This document shows, piece by piece, positions 47,179-54,780 of a DNA stretch of 64,000 bases. The DNA is from Curtobacterium sp. MCBA15_001 (GTDB lineage: Bacteria; Actinomycetota; Actinomycetes; Actinomycetales; Microbacteriaceae), in the NCBI RefSeq assembly GCF_001864835.1, contig NZ_MJGI01000003.1, positions 1 to 64,000 of the forward strand, read 5' to 3'. Both the position numbers and the translations under genes were made by a program. The number at the start of each line of letters is the position of its first letter. The first letter of the stretch is position 1. Under the pieces are notes generated by a model that made no database searches, was not told the DNA's origin, and worked only from the letters and a program-made list of their open reading frames with translations.

Positions 47179-47508
47179 TCAGGCGGTCATCTGGTCGTGA
47201 CTGGTCTGCCGAGCGACGTCCTGCGTGGCCATCCGGTAGTGGTCCTCCCAGCCGGGCGTCCCCTTGCCGGCCATGTGCAGCGCAGTGCGCGCTGCAGTGA
47301 TCGCGAGCACCATCGCATCGGCCTCACCGGCCGCTTCGAGGGTCATCGAGAACGTCAGCGAGTGCTCGTTCGCGTCGAGCTCGAGATCGGGGTCAGTGAT
47401 GCCCGGGAGATCGAACAGCGCATCGGCGATATCAGTGAAGTCAGCCTCGAGCTGCTCGGCTGACACGTCCGGTGCGACGCAGCCGATGCGGAGGAAGAAC
47501 GCGTTCAT
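47179..47508 (-). CDS. Small acidic hypothetical protein
   Basis: 109 aa, not recognised. Acidic N-terminal two thirds (for example DIADALFDLPGITDPDLELD), no signal or membrane segment. GGAGGCAAC ribosome site before 47508. The stop of a broken upstream frame overlaps this ATG (ATGA), showing it was once the second gene of a pair. Lower GC than the HisD cluster, so it may already belong to the accessory region. Confidence 0.6.
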   Translation of the reverse strand: MNAFFLRIGCVAPDVSAEQLEADFTDIADALFDLPGITDPDLELDANEHSLTFSMTLEAAGEADAMVLAITAARTALHMAGKGTPGWEDHYRMATQDVARQTSHDQMTA

Positions 47509-47669
47509 GGGGTTGCCTCCTGTGTCCAGCGGTGTAGTCGGGCGAGGTGGTGCCGCAGGTTGGTCAGGGAGTTGGGGTCTGACGGCGAGCGGTGCACGGT
47601 CTTCAGGTGCGCTCCGCAGGGACACTTCCCCCGGAAGTACTTCCTGCCCTTGATCAGGTGAAGTACCAG
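47505..47669 (-). pseudogene. Truncated Cys/His-rich gene remnant
   Basis: A frame ending at 47505 reads GRKYFRGKCPCGAHLKTVH, then LRHHLARLHRW, with a CxC and several histidines like a small zinc-binding fold. It is open upstream to about 47790 but has no ATG, GTG or TTG start. The stop overlaps the start at 47508 by 4 bp. I read it as a gene whose 5' end was lost at the accessory-region boundary. Confidence 0.4.
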
Positions 47670-47862
47670 TACATCAGGAGGAGTCGCGGTGGTACACGCG
47701 GCGGCTCCACCTGTGGAGAAGTCCCCTGGCTGGAGCGTGGGCTTCGCACCACTGGTGCCCCTGGGGGGAGCAAAACTTTACCCCCAACCCCACCGTTCTC
47801 TCGGGTCTGGTACGACTGAACGAGGCGGCCTGACGATCTGATGACGAAGCTATCCTGCGCCC

Positions 47863-49284
47863 ATGGTTGAGTCGTTGAAGACTATCGAGGAACAGGAGCC
47901 GCTCCTCGGCATCCTGGTAGACGGCGTAGCGGATAGCCCTTACCTCGGCGGCTTGCTGACGTTGGACCCCGCTCGGGGCGTTCGCGTGCGCTTCCCGTTC
48001 CTCGTCCACGACCAGACAGGTCAGTTCAAGCCGACCGATGACTGGTTGAGGAGCCGACAAGCATCACCTGGGATGCTCTTCCACTCGGACCGAGGCTCAG
48101 TCTCCCTCTTCCAATGCTCGATCGCCCAGACGGCCAGGCATTGGGGCGGGGGACGGGTTCCATCCGCAACCGTTGCCGCACGGGAGGCGGTGGTGGGTAT
48201 TCGTCGTGGGAGCCTGGACGCTCCGCTGCTCGTTCGCGCTCTTCGTTCGCACGCCGATGGCCTCTCGGAGTGGACTGGTTTCAAGGCTTCCGACTGGGAG
48301 CCGACGCTCAACGAGCATGGGCGCATCAGGAGCATCACCGCGACGGTGGAGACTCTTGAAGAGTTCTCCTGGACGCAGGGCGATGCTCGCATGACACTGA
48401 CGACCCACTGGGAGGGACGGAACGGTCGCGCAGGCTTGCACGTAGACGAGTCGGTGACACTGGCCAGTGATTTCGGAGAGAGCAGGTCGGTCGAGGACCA
48501 CCTGGCTCAACATCGGAAGGTCCGCTCCCTCCTCGTCCTTATCTTCGGCAGGGGCATCTACTTCCGTAAGCATGAGGTGAAGGACGAGGCGTTCGGCCCC
48601 GAGTCCCTCTCTGACGATGAACCCCGATTGAGCCTCCTTGACTGGCAGCATCTGGTTACGAGGTCCACGGTTCGTGAGCAGTCCAACGCCACCCCTGACA
48701 GCAACCTGCTGCGCAGAGACGGTTTGGTTGGCCTCGCGGACGTTGAAGTGGGCGGGTTGGAGCGTTGGGCGCAGCTACCCGACCAGTGGAAGCGGGTGAT
48801 TGACCCCACCGTCGGGCTTCTCATGCGCGAGCGACCCACTGTCGAGGATGTTGTCATCAGCACCAATTTGAGCTTGGAGGCCGCTGGTCATCTCCTCCCG
48901 CCTGCTCCTAACGAAGAAGAGACGTGTGTGGGCGGGACACGCCCGACGACCGCCACCTGGGTCCTACGGTGCCTGGCCCGCACGGGGCTGAACTTCTCTG
49001 CTTTCGCAGACAGCACTGTTGGTCTGGCGAGGGCAGTCGCGAACAACTACAACGGCATCAAGCACTTTGACCGCGGCGAGTTACCTGACCTGGTGCACAC
49101 CTGGCTCATCGGGCAGGTTTCGCTCTTGACAGTGCGAGTGGTCGCTCTGCGGGAGCTTGAAACGGACTCAGGACTTCTCAGTGACTTCGCCGCTTCCGAA
49201 CTCGCTCGCGACCTCAGCGGTGACTTTGAGGGTGAGCAGCTCTGCATCGGACGAGACGGGCAGTTCCACTCCACAGTCTCGTGA
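47863..49284 (+). CDS. ApeA-like HEPN defence protein
   Basis: 473 aa in lower-GC DNA. The N-terminal two thirds resemble the ApeA N-terminal domain (beta-rich; VTLASDFGESRSVEDHLAQH, then LLVLIFGRGIYFRKHEV near 198-238). The C-terminal helices end in a HEPN-like motif Arg390...Asn-Tyr-Asn-Gly-Ile-Lys-His401-Phe-Asp-Arg. ApeA proteins are single-gene anti-phage systems whose HEPN domain is thought to cleave RNA. The arginine is further from the histidine than in RxxxxH, so activity is uncertain. Family call is by eye. It is the first gene of the defence block. Confidence 0.6.
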   Translation: MVESLKTIEEQEPLLGILVDGVADSPYLGGLLTLDPARGVRVRFPFLVHDQTGQFKPTDDWLRSRQASPGMLFHSDRGSVSLFQCSIAQTARHWGGGRVPSATVAAREAVVGIRRGSLDAPLLVRALRSHADGLSEWTGFKASDWEPTLNEHGRIRSITATVETLEEFSWTQGDARMTLTTHWEGRNGRAGLHVDESVTLASDFGESRSVEDHLAQHRKVRSLLVLIFGRGIYFRKHEVKDEAFGPESLSDDEPRLSLLDWQHLVTRSTVREQSNATPDSNLLRRDGLVGLADVEVGGLERWAQLPDQWKRVIDPTVGLLMRERPTVEDVVISTNLSLEAAGHLLPPAPNEEETCVGGTRPTTATWVLRCLARTGLNFSAFADSTVGLARAVANNYNGIKHFDRGELPDLVHTWLIGQVSLLTVRVVALRELETDSGLLSDFAASELARDLSGDFEGEQLCIGRDGQFHSTVS

Positions 49285-49296
49285 GCGGTTGCGGCT

Positions 49297-49575
49297 TTAC
49301 CGCCGACTGACGGCGCTCCCCCACACCCAGACGGAGTGGGTCGCTCCGCCGTGCGTTGTGTACTGCACGAGGACCGCTTTGCTGGTATGAGCGATGACTC
49401 GCCCTTCTACCTGCACAGCCGTCTCGGGATACCTCACCCAGGCGGTGACGGGAACAGGGGTCTCTTCCTCCACCACGGGTCGCCCTTCCAACTCCTGCTC
49501 ACTGAGGCTGACGGGGCGGGGCCTGGTGATGAAGTCGTTGAGTGCGGCAGGTGATGGTGGCCGTTTGCTGCTCAT
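49297..49575 (-). CDS. Small hypothetical protein
   Basis: 92 aa, not recognised. A Pro/Glu-rich first half, then a short beta-rich domain (VTAWVRYPETAVQVEGRVIA, HTSKAVLVQYTTHGG). GGAGGAG ribosome site before 49575. It is divergent from the gene at 49651 and shares its SOS-box-containing promoter region. It is convergent with the ApeA-like gene, 12 bp away. Confidence 0.6.
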   Translation of the reverse strand: MSSKRPPSPAALNDFITRPRPVSLSEQELEGRPVVEEETPVPVTAWVRYPETAVQVEGRVIAHTSKAVLVQYTTHGGATHSVWVWGSAVSRR

Positions 49576-49618
49576 CGTGTTGCTCCTCCTGCCTGCTGGT
49601 GCGTACGCTGCACCCTAT

Positions 49619-49634
49619 TCGAACATACTTTCGA
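49619..49634. promoter_or_regulatory. Candidate LexA (SOS) box
   Basis: TCGAACATACTTTCGA matches the actinobacterial/Bacillus-type SOS box TCGAAC-N4-GTTCGA with one mismatch. It sits in the 75 bp divergent region between the genes starting at 49575 and 49651. Confidence 0.6.
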
Positions 49635-49650
49635 ACTGAGGGAGACGCGG

Positions 49651-49923
49651 ATGTTGCAGCGGGAGCGAGCAGCCCAGCAGGAGGTGGCCGTGTGGTTCGT
49701 GAACGGCGAACCCGCTCGGCTCGTGGTGGACGGGCAGAGGTGGAGAATCATCGCCGACACCGTGCAGACCCACCGCGGGGAGCTTCCGTACATCCCGCCG
49801 ATGCTCACGCATGCCCCTCAGAACGCCGTGATCGGCTACGAGTTCACCGCCGAACGCGCAAACGGCGGGCAACAGCAGGCCGTCACGATTCACGCCGAGG
49901 GACACAGTTGGGTGCTGGGATGA
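49651..49923 (+). CDS. Small hypothetical protein, DUF6504-like
   Basis: 90 aa. The pattern VAVWFVNGEPARLVVDGQRWRI (here split as VAVWFVNGEPARLVV and DGQRWRI) resembles the small DUF6504 proteins that accompany actinobacterial mutagenesis (ImuA/DnaE2) genes. No ImuB or DnaE2 is seen here. The SOS-like box 17 bp upstream supports a DNA-damage link. The family call is tentative. Confidence 0.55.
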   Translation: MLQRERAAQQEVAVWFVNGEPARLVVDGQRWRIIADTVQTHRGELPYIPPMLTHAPQNAVIGYEFTAERANGGQQQAVTIHAEGHSWVLG

Positions 49924-50005
49924 CGGCCAGTGTCGGCGGTTGCCGACAGACTTCGCCCGCGTACCTCACAATAGAGGGACCGTCCGATCCGAAGGAGAGC
50001 CCCCT

Positions 50006-51001
50006 GTGACTGCTGAGCTATCCAGCGTTGAGATTTGTGCTGGTGCTGGTGGTCAGGCTTCTGGGCTTGAAGCCGCAGGCTTCAACCACGAACTGGCCGT
50101 TGAGATCGAACCTCCTGCCGCGGCCACGCTGCGCCTCAACCGCCCCGAGTGGAACGTTCACGAGGGCGACGTGCGCGAGGTCAGCGGCAAGGACTACAAG
50201 GGCATCGACCTGATCGCTGGCGGTGTCCCCTGCCCTCCGTTCAGCGTTGCTGGCAAACAGCTTGGCGAGGCAGACGAGCGCGACCTCTTCCCCGAGGCGC
50301 TGCGCCTCGTGCGTGAAGCACGACCCGCTGCTGTCATGTTGGAGAACGTGAAGGGGCTGGCTTCGGCTCGGTTCGCTCCGTACCGCCAATCCATCCTTGA
50401 AGAGCTGGACCAGCTCGGGTATGACGCTGACTGGAAGCTTCTTGAAGCCGCTTCGTACGGTGTGCCGCAGCTGCGTCCTCGGTTCATCCTCGTTGGGATG
50501 AAGCGGAAGTACTTCCGTAAGTTCACCTGGGGTGTACACGAGGGCATCACCACGACTGTTGGTGAGGCGCTGCACCCCTTCATGGCTGCCGAGGGTTGGA
50601 GCGGCGCTGATGCTTGGGCTGCTCGTGCGAACCGTGTTGCTCCCACCCTTGTGGGCGGCAGCAAGAAGCACGGAGGAGCCGACCTCGGCCCGACGAGGGC
50701 GAAGGCCGCATGGCTGACCCTCGGAGTTGATGGACGCGGCATCGCGGACGAAGCGCCGAATGAGGACACTCCGCACAACCACATCCCTCGTTTGACCCTG
50801 CCGATGGCGGCAGCTATTCAGGGCTTCGCGCACGACTGGGAGTTTGCGGGCCGCAAGACCGCGGCGTACCGCCAGATCGGGAACGCGTTCCCTCCGCCCG
50901 TTGCAGCTGCTGTCGGTTCGCAGATCATGCGTGCACTCCACGGAGTGGCGGTGCAGCGCCACGAGGAACGAGCTGTCCCTCTGCTCTCAGCGGTCAGCTG
51001 A
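50006..51001 (+). CDS. DNA (cytosine-5) methyltransferase
   Basis: 331 aa. C5 motifs in order: I, EICAGAGGQASGLE; IV with catalytic cysteine, GGVPCPPFS; VI, MLENVKGL; VIII, QLRPRFILVG; X, QIGNAFPPPVA. It transfers methyl groups to cytosine at an unknown site. GTG start at 50006 has AAGGAG upstream. It is convergent and overlapping by 8 bp with an HNH endonuclease gene, so the two form a likely type II restriction-modification pair. Confidence 0.9.
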   Translation: MTAELSSVEICAGAGGQASGLEAAGFNHELAVEIEPPAAATLRLNRPEWNVHEGDVREVSGKDYKGIDLIAGGVPCPPFSVAGKQLGEADERDLFPEALRLVREARPAAVMLENVKGLASARFAPYRQSILEELDQLGYDADWKLLEAASYGVPQLRPRFILVGMKRKYFRKFTWGVHEGITTTVGEALHPFMAAEGWSGADAWAARANRVAPTLVGGSKKHGGADLGPTRAKAAWLTLGVDGRGIADEAPNEDTPHNHIPRLTLPMAAAIQGFAHDWEFAGRKTAAYRQIGNAFPPPVAAAVGSQIMRALHGVAVQRHEERAVPLLSAVS

Positions 51002-51824
51002 GGCCGTCGCTCTTTTTCTCTCGCTCCAAGCGACGGATCAGAGGAGCGAGTGGTTCGTCGGGTAGCGGTACCCACCTCGTCAGGGCGTAGTCCGTCACGA
51101 TGCGACCAGAAGGAAGCTTTCGCTTCTTCGTCTGGTAGTCGATACCGAGCTCACGAAGCTCACGCGTTCTCTTCTGCCAGTCCTCCTGGTACTGCTTCAT
51201 AGAAGCGACCGCGCCAAGCAGTTCTGATGGCACAAGCCCTCCGTCGAAGGCTTTGAGGAGCATGGCGATGCGGCGGTGCGGTTCGTCGTAAGTTGCCGCT
51301 TGCTGAATCTGCTGCCCGTACTGGTCGAACTCGCCGTAGTAGTCCTTTTTGCCAGCGTTGCAATCCACGCACAGAGGTTGAAGGTTCTCCTCCGCGTCGG
51401 ACCCGCCCCATGCTTGCGGCAGGATGTGGTCAACCGCGAGCTTCACGCCGTCCTCCCGAACAGTGCGTCCGCAGTTCTTGCACGCTCCCGATTGCAGCAC
51501 ATGGAAGCGAACACGGTTGCTGATGCCAGTCGCCTCAGCAAGTTCCTCAGGGAGCCACCCGACCAGGTGGTACCGATGACCCTTCAAGTTCTCTATGAAG
51601 AAAACCTCTTTGAGGTCACGGCGACGACGTTGCAGCTGAGAGTTACGCACGCCAGTTATCGCAGCCACGTAGTCGCTGATTTCCTTGTCCGTTGGCGGGT
51701 TGTGCCGCCACTCGTACAGGCAAGCGTAGATGTGCTGATGAGCGAGGCTGGCTCGGCTCCTCCGCTTCAACGCGGTCACGAGCTCGTCACTGTACGGAGA
51801 CGGGAGTGGGCGAGCATCGGTCAC
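50994..51824 (-). CDS. HNH endonuclease, probable restriction enzyme
   Basis: 276 aa. An N-terminal helical DNA-binding-like part (about 1-100) precedes the HNH core CKNCG...LAVDHILPQAWGG...NLQPLCVDCNAGKK (about 113-160), with two CxxC zinc pairs and the catalytic Asp-His. Next to a C5 methyltransferase, it is probably the partner restriction endonuclease; the site is unknown. GTG start at 51824. The stop overlaps the methyltransferase stop region by 8 bp. Confidence 0.85.
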   Translation of the reverse strand: MTDARPLPSPYSDELVTALKRRSRASLAHQHIYACLYEWRHNPPTDKEISDYVAAITGVRNSQLQRRRRDLKEVFFIENLKGHRYHLVGWLPEELAEATGISNRVRFHVLQSGACKNCGRTVREDGVKLAVDHILPQAWGGSDAEENLQPLCVDCNAGKKDYYGEFDQYGQQIQQAATYDEPHRRIAMLLKAFDGGLVPSELLGAVASMKQYQEDWQKRTRELRELGIDYQTKKRKLPSGRIVTDYALTRWVPLPDEPLAPLIRRLEREKKSDGLS

Positions 51825-51903
51825 GAAACTGGACCATAGCCGGCGATCGGCCGAGTCCCGACAAGCTCAGCTGCGGTTGCAGCACAGTGTCAGTTCAAGG
51901 ACT

Positions 51904-52755
51904 TCACTTCGCTTCTACGACGACTCCGCTGCGGAACCACCACACCAGTGTCGCTGCGAGCATCACGGCGGCTCGCGCCTGCTCAATCGTCACGTCTGAA
52001 TACTCCTTCGCCCCATGCCGCGAGTCATGGCCCCGCCAGAGCGTGCGGAGCATCGCAGCAAGACTCTTCGCCCCAGGAGCCTTGTCCGAGTCGCGGAGCG
52101 TCAGCTTCCACTTCGGGTTCTCGGCTTCCAGCACCGAGAAGAGGTTCGCAAGGGTCGGCTCGGGCATACCAACAGAGATGACGGCGAAGGCTGCGCTCTC
52201 CACCGCGACCACCGCGTTGTAGTAGGCGACAGACGCGCGCGGGTTCGTACCGAACGCATCCACCCAGGCTTCCTGCAACTTTTGCGCTGCAACGTCCGAC
52301 GCACCCAGAGCCTCGGTGACGGCGAGAGCAACACCCTCAGGTACCCGCTCCACGATGACGCTCCGCCCGCCAAGCACACCAGCCGTCCACTTGCTACCAG
52401 CACTGCTCAGCACTTGCTCAACGTCCGCGACCTGCGCGTCGTTCCCCTGGTACTGCGAGCGCGACCAAAGGACGTAGTGGAGAAACAGGAGGAACGTCTT
52501 GTCCTCCGCCGTCCGCAACCAGGGAACCATTTGGCTGGACCAGTGCACGTCCTCAGCGGTGAAGCCGAAGCTGCCCTTCATCGCCAACTGGAAGTCGGTC
52601 AGAAGCTGGGAACTGAACCAGTTTTTCCCCTGCGGCACGAGCCGCCGCTTGAACCACGGGACGAGAGCTTCACGAAGCCAGATCGGAAAGTCGTCAACCA
52701 ACACCCCCTCCGCTCCTGTCGGTACGGGAGGCTGCCAGTCGTCGGGTCCAGTCAC
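51904..52755 (-). CDS. Abi-like HEPN protein, putative abortive infection
   Basis: 283 aa, not firmly assigned. The C-terminal 110 residues (AVVAVESAAFAVISVG, then LAAMLRTLWRGHDSRHGAKE) look like the abortive-infection C-terminal fold, with a HEPN-type Arg241-GHDSR-His247-Gly and a closing helix rich in Ala/Trp. Neighbouring a restriction-modification pair and an ApeA-like gene, a defence role is likely. RNase activity is inference. Confidence 0.5.
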   Translation of the reverse strand: MTGPDDWQPPVPTGAEGVLVDDFPIWLREALVPWFKRRLVPQGKNWFSSQLLTDFQLAMKGSFGFTAEDVHWSSQMVPWLRTAEDKTFLLFLHYVLWSRSQYQGNDAQVADVEQVLSSAGSKWTAGVLGGRSVIVERVPEGVALAVTEALGASDVAAQKLQEAWVDAFGTNPRASVAYYNAVVAVESAAFAVISVGMPEPTLANLFSVLEAENPKWKLTLRDSDKAPGAKSLAAMLRTLWRGHDSRHGAKEYSDVTIEQARAAVMLAATLVWWFRSGVVVEAK

Positions 52756-52820
52756 ATGTGCAGGTTACACAGAGCGAACGACATCCCTGATGGTTCTTCA
52801 TCATCAGTGGTGTCGTCGGC

Positions 52821-52913
52821 TCATTCGTTCAGGTCAGACGCTGGCTCCTGCTCAGGCCAGTCCCAATCCTCAACTTCCACGAGGGCTTCCTGCTTTTGCC
52901 ACTTCTTGTTCAT
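52821..52913 (-). CDS. Possible 30-residue protein nested at a gene end
   Basis: ATG at 52913 with GGAG six bases upstream, reading MNKKWQKQEALVEVEDWDWP then EQEPASDLNE and a stop. It overlaps the last 44 bp of the gene at 52870 in another frame, an arrangement that allows coupled translation. Acidic and Trp-rich. No family recognised. Confidence 0.35.
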   Translation of the reverse strand: MNKKWQKQEALVEVEDWDWPEQEPASDLNE

Positions 52914-53274
52914 GCTCACTCCAATGCTCGGTTGTGCGGTGGAAGCTCACCAGCTGCCGAACGACGGACAGTTTTTCGGTGGTCAGTGATTCGTTGAACC
53001 CGATGACGGCTGCATGTTCGGTGAGCGTGTGAACGTCCTTGCCTGGGTTATCTGTCAGAGCCTCCTCGCAGCAGTAGATAAGCGTGAACAAAATTGTGGC
53101 CTCTGCGAGGGACAGCTGAACGCGGACCCGATTTGATGGCAGCCCCCACTCCGTGAAGATGCCTTCCTGGAAGTGCTGCCAGTGTTCAAGGATGTTGTTG
53201 TAGAACTCGTAGCGCTCCTCCTCATTGAGGGCGCGGCGAGATGCTGGTACTGCTGTGAGTGTGATGATGCTCAT
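52870..53274 (-). CDS. Hypothetical protein
   Basis: 134 aa, not recognised. Helical and acidic (NEEERYEFYNNILEHWQHF, LSLAEATILFTLIYCCEEAL); one hydrophobic patch but no clear membrane anchor. ATG at 53274 with AAAGGAAAC upstream decides the start. Divergent from the recombinase gene, with the TGATGCA repeat cluster between them. Confidence 0.6.
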   Translation of the reverse strand: MSIITLTAVPASRRALNEEERYEFYNNILEHWQHFQEGIFTEWGLPSNRVRVQLSLAEATILFTLIYCCEEALTDNPGKDVHTLTEHAAVIGFNESLTTEKLSVVRQLVSFHRTTEHWSEHEQEVAKAGSPRGS

Positions 53275-53312
53275 AATGTTTCCTTTTCGGTTGGTTACAA
53301 GCATTATCGGTT

Positions 53313-53417
53313 GTTGATGCAGAAACGACCGTTTGTGCATCAACTTTTTCGCGATCTATTTCTGGCATGATTCCACCCCAAATATGATGCAGAACTTGAT
53401 GCACATGGCCTGATGCA
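53313..53417. repeat. Cluster of TGATGCA sites upstream of the recombinase
   Basis: GTTGATGCA (53313-53321) and TGCATCAAC (53336-53344) form a 9 bp inverted pair. Further direct copies of TGATGCA lie at 53385-53391, 53397-53403 and 53411-53417. Paired and spaced short sites directly before a resolvase gene are what a res or recombination/regulatory site looks like. Confidence 0.5.
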
Positions 53418-53464
53418 GAAACCCTCACCGATAGGAATTGCATAACCAACACGAAAGGACCAAC

Positions 53465-54022
53465 ATGAACATTGGTTATGCGCGCGTCAGCACGAACAGT
53501 CAGGACACAGAAGCACAGGTAGAACAACTTACAACCGCAGGAGCGGAGCGCATCTACACAGACGAGGCCGAAAGCGGAACAAAGACTCACCGCCCAGGGT
53601 TGGACAGCATGCTCGATGCTTCACGAGCAGGGGATGTCATCATGGTGACGAAGATTGACCGCCTCGGGCGAAGCCTGATTGACCTCGTAAATCAGGTGAA
53701 CGGATTTCATGACCGAGGAATCCAGCTCCGTATCCTGGATCAGGACATTGACACCACCACCTCGCAGGGACGGCTGGTGTTCAACTTGTTCGCCAGCTTC
53801 GCTGAGTTTGAGGTTGAACTCATCCGTGAACGGACGCGGAAGGGCTTGGAACACGCTCGCTCACAAGGGAGAATCGGCGGGCAGCGGCCCGCCTTCACCA
53901 CGGAGCAGGTGAAGAAGGTTCGCAAGCTGTACCGCGTGAACAAGCTCTCGCAACGTGAGATAGCGGCCCAGCTCGGAGTGAACCAATCCACCGTGTCACG
54001 AGCGCTGCGCGACTCAGACTGA
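53465..54022 (+). CDS. Serine recombinase (resolvase/invertase type)
   Basis: 185 aa, full length. Catalytic domain: YARVSTNSQD with nucleophile Ser9, then ITVTKIDRLGRS-type segment MVTKIDRLGRSLIDL, FASFAEFEVELIRERTRKGL, and a C-terminal helix-turn-helix (LSQREIAAQLGVNQSTVSRA). It resolves or inverts DNA at short sites; it is too small to be a large serine integrase. Its likely target is the TGATGCA cluster immediately upstream. ATG at 53465 with AAAGGAC. Confidence 0.92.
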   Translation: MNIGYARVSTNSQDTEAQVEQLTTAGAERIYTDEAESGTKTHRPGLDSMLDASRAGDVIMVTKIDRLGRSLIDLVNQVNGFHDRGIQLRILDQDIDTTTSQGRLVFNLFASFAEFEVELIRERTRKGLEHARSQGRIGGQRPAFTTEQVKKVRKLYRVNKLSQREIAAQLGVNQSTVSRALRDSD

Positions 54023-54034
54023 ACCCAACCCGAC

Positions 54035-54066
54035 AACGACCCCCGTCAAAAACTTCGGGGGTCGTT
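54035..54066 (+). terminator. Terminator of the recombinase gene
   Basis: An 11 bp stem AACGACCCCCG / CGGGGGTCGTT with a 10-base loop, 13 bp after the stop. Its distal half also encodes the last residues of the convergent gene at 54046. Confidence 0.75.
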
Positions 54067-54699
54067 TCTGGTTCGCCAGTTCCCCGCGGCCTGCTCCCGC
54101 TCGTGGATGCGGTTGATGAGCGTCCATGCGGAACGACGGGTTTGCTCTTTACTGCTCGGTTCCAGTAACACTGCGGCAGCGACTACTCGACACGCTCCCG
54201 CCTGGTCAAGGTCAGGTAGGTAGGCGAAGTCCAGTCTTCGGACTGCTCGTTGCGCCTTTCGCAAGCCCGCTCGGAGGAAGCGTGAGGATCGGCCTGGGTT
54301 GCGGACAGCAGCAACCCAGCGCTCCGCCTCAGCATCAGTGAGCCGAGCGATTCGGAGCCAACGACGAAGCTCTCCCTCCCCCTGCGGTATCGCCATCAGG
54401 CGGTCCACTCCATCAAGGGGGCGCAGCGAACCAGCCGCGTCCTTCCACACCTGCTGCAACAACAGAAGGATGTAGCTGTTCACAAGCTGCGGGTGCGAGC
54501 AGCAAGTGTCCACCACGGCGCGCCAGCACGCGGTAGCGGCCCGGCCCTCGGGGACGAAGCTGTACCGCTGCACCGTGTCTGCGCGGATGAGGACGCACGC
54601 GAGCTGCACGACGTTGAGGAGGGCGGCACTACTATTCACGCGCCCCAAAGAGTGGAGGATGCTGTCCAGTTCCTCCCGCATGCCCTGTTGCTCGTTCAT
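54046..54699 (-). CDS. Hypothetical protein
   Basis: 217 aa, not recognised. All-helical look, with a hydrophobic stretch SYILLLLQQVW near 85-95 and a basic middle (RFLRAGLRKAQRAVRRLDF). No signal peptide. The start at 54699 is followed upstream within 6 bp by an ATTCCTATCGGG element. It is preceded on its strand by the long 54726-54780 hairpin. Confidence 0.6.
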   Translation of the reverse strand: MNEQQGMREELDSILHSLGRVNSSAALLNVVQLACVLIRADTVQRYSFVPEGRAATACWRAVVDTCCSHPQLVNSYILLLLQQVWKDAAGSLRPLDGVDRLMAIPQGEGELRRWLRIARLTDAEAERWVAAVRNPGRSSRFLRAGLRKAQRAVRRLDFAYLPDLDQAGACRVVAAAVLLEPSSKEQTRRSAWTLINRIHEREQAAGNWRTRNDPRSF

Positions 54700-54725
54700 G
54701 CCTGATTCCTATCGGGCATCAGCAG

Positions 54726-54780
54726 GGGACATCCTTTTGAGTACCCGTTTCCTTCAATCGGGTACTCAAAAGGATGTCCC
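54726..54780 (-). repeat. Long hairpin made of the dispersed GTACCCG repeat
   Basis: A perfect 22 bp stem, GGGACATCCTTTTGAGTACC-CG (54726-54747) with its complement at 54759-54780, and an 11-base loop. It immediately follows the stop of the gene at 54781 and can act as its terminator. Its arms are copies of the repeat also found near 56941, 58369, 58422 and 63517-63577. Confidence 0.7.

Noticed and set aside
47520-47862. tRNA gene as integration site at the accessory boundary
   Set aside because: No cloverleaf could be traced in this stretch on either strand.
53281-53440. Possible CRISPR array from repeated TGATGCA
   Set aside because: Repeats are only 7-9 bp, irregularly spaced and partly inverted; no cas genes.
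53465-54022. The serine recombinase as the integrase of the whole island
   Set aside because: At 185 residues it is a small resolvase/invertase, lacking the large C-terminal domain of serine integrases.
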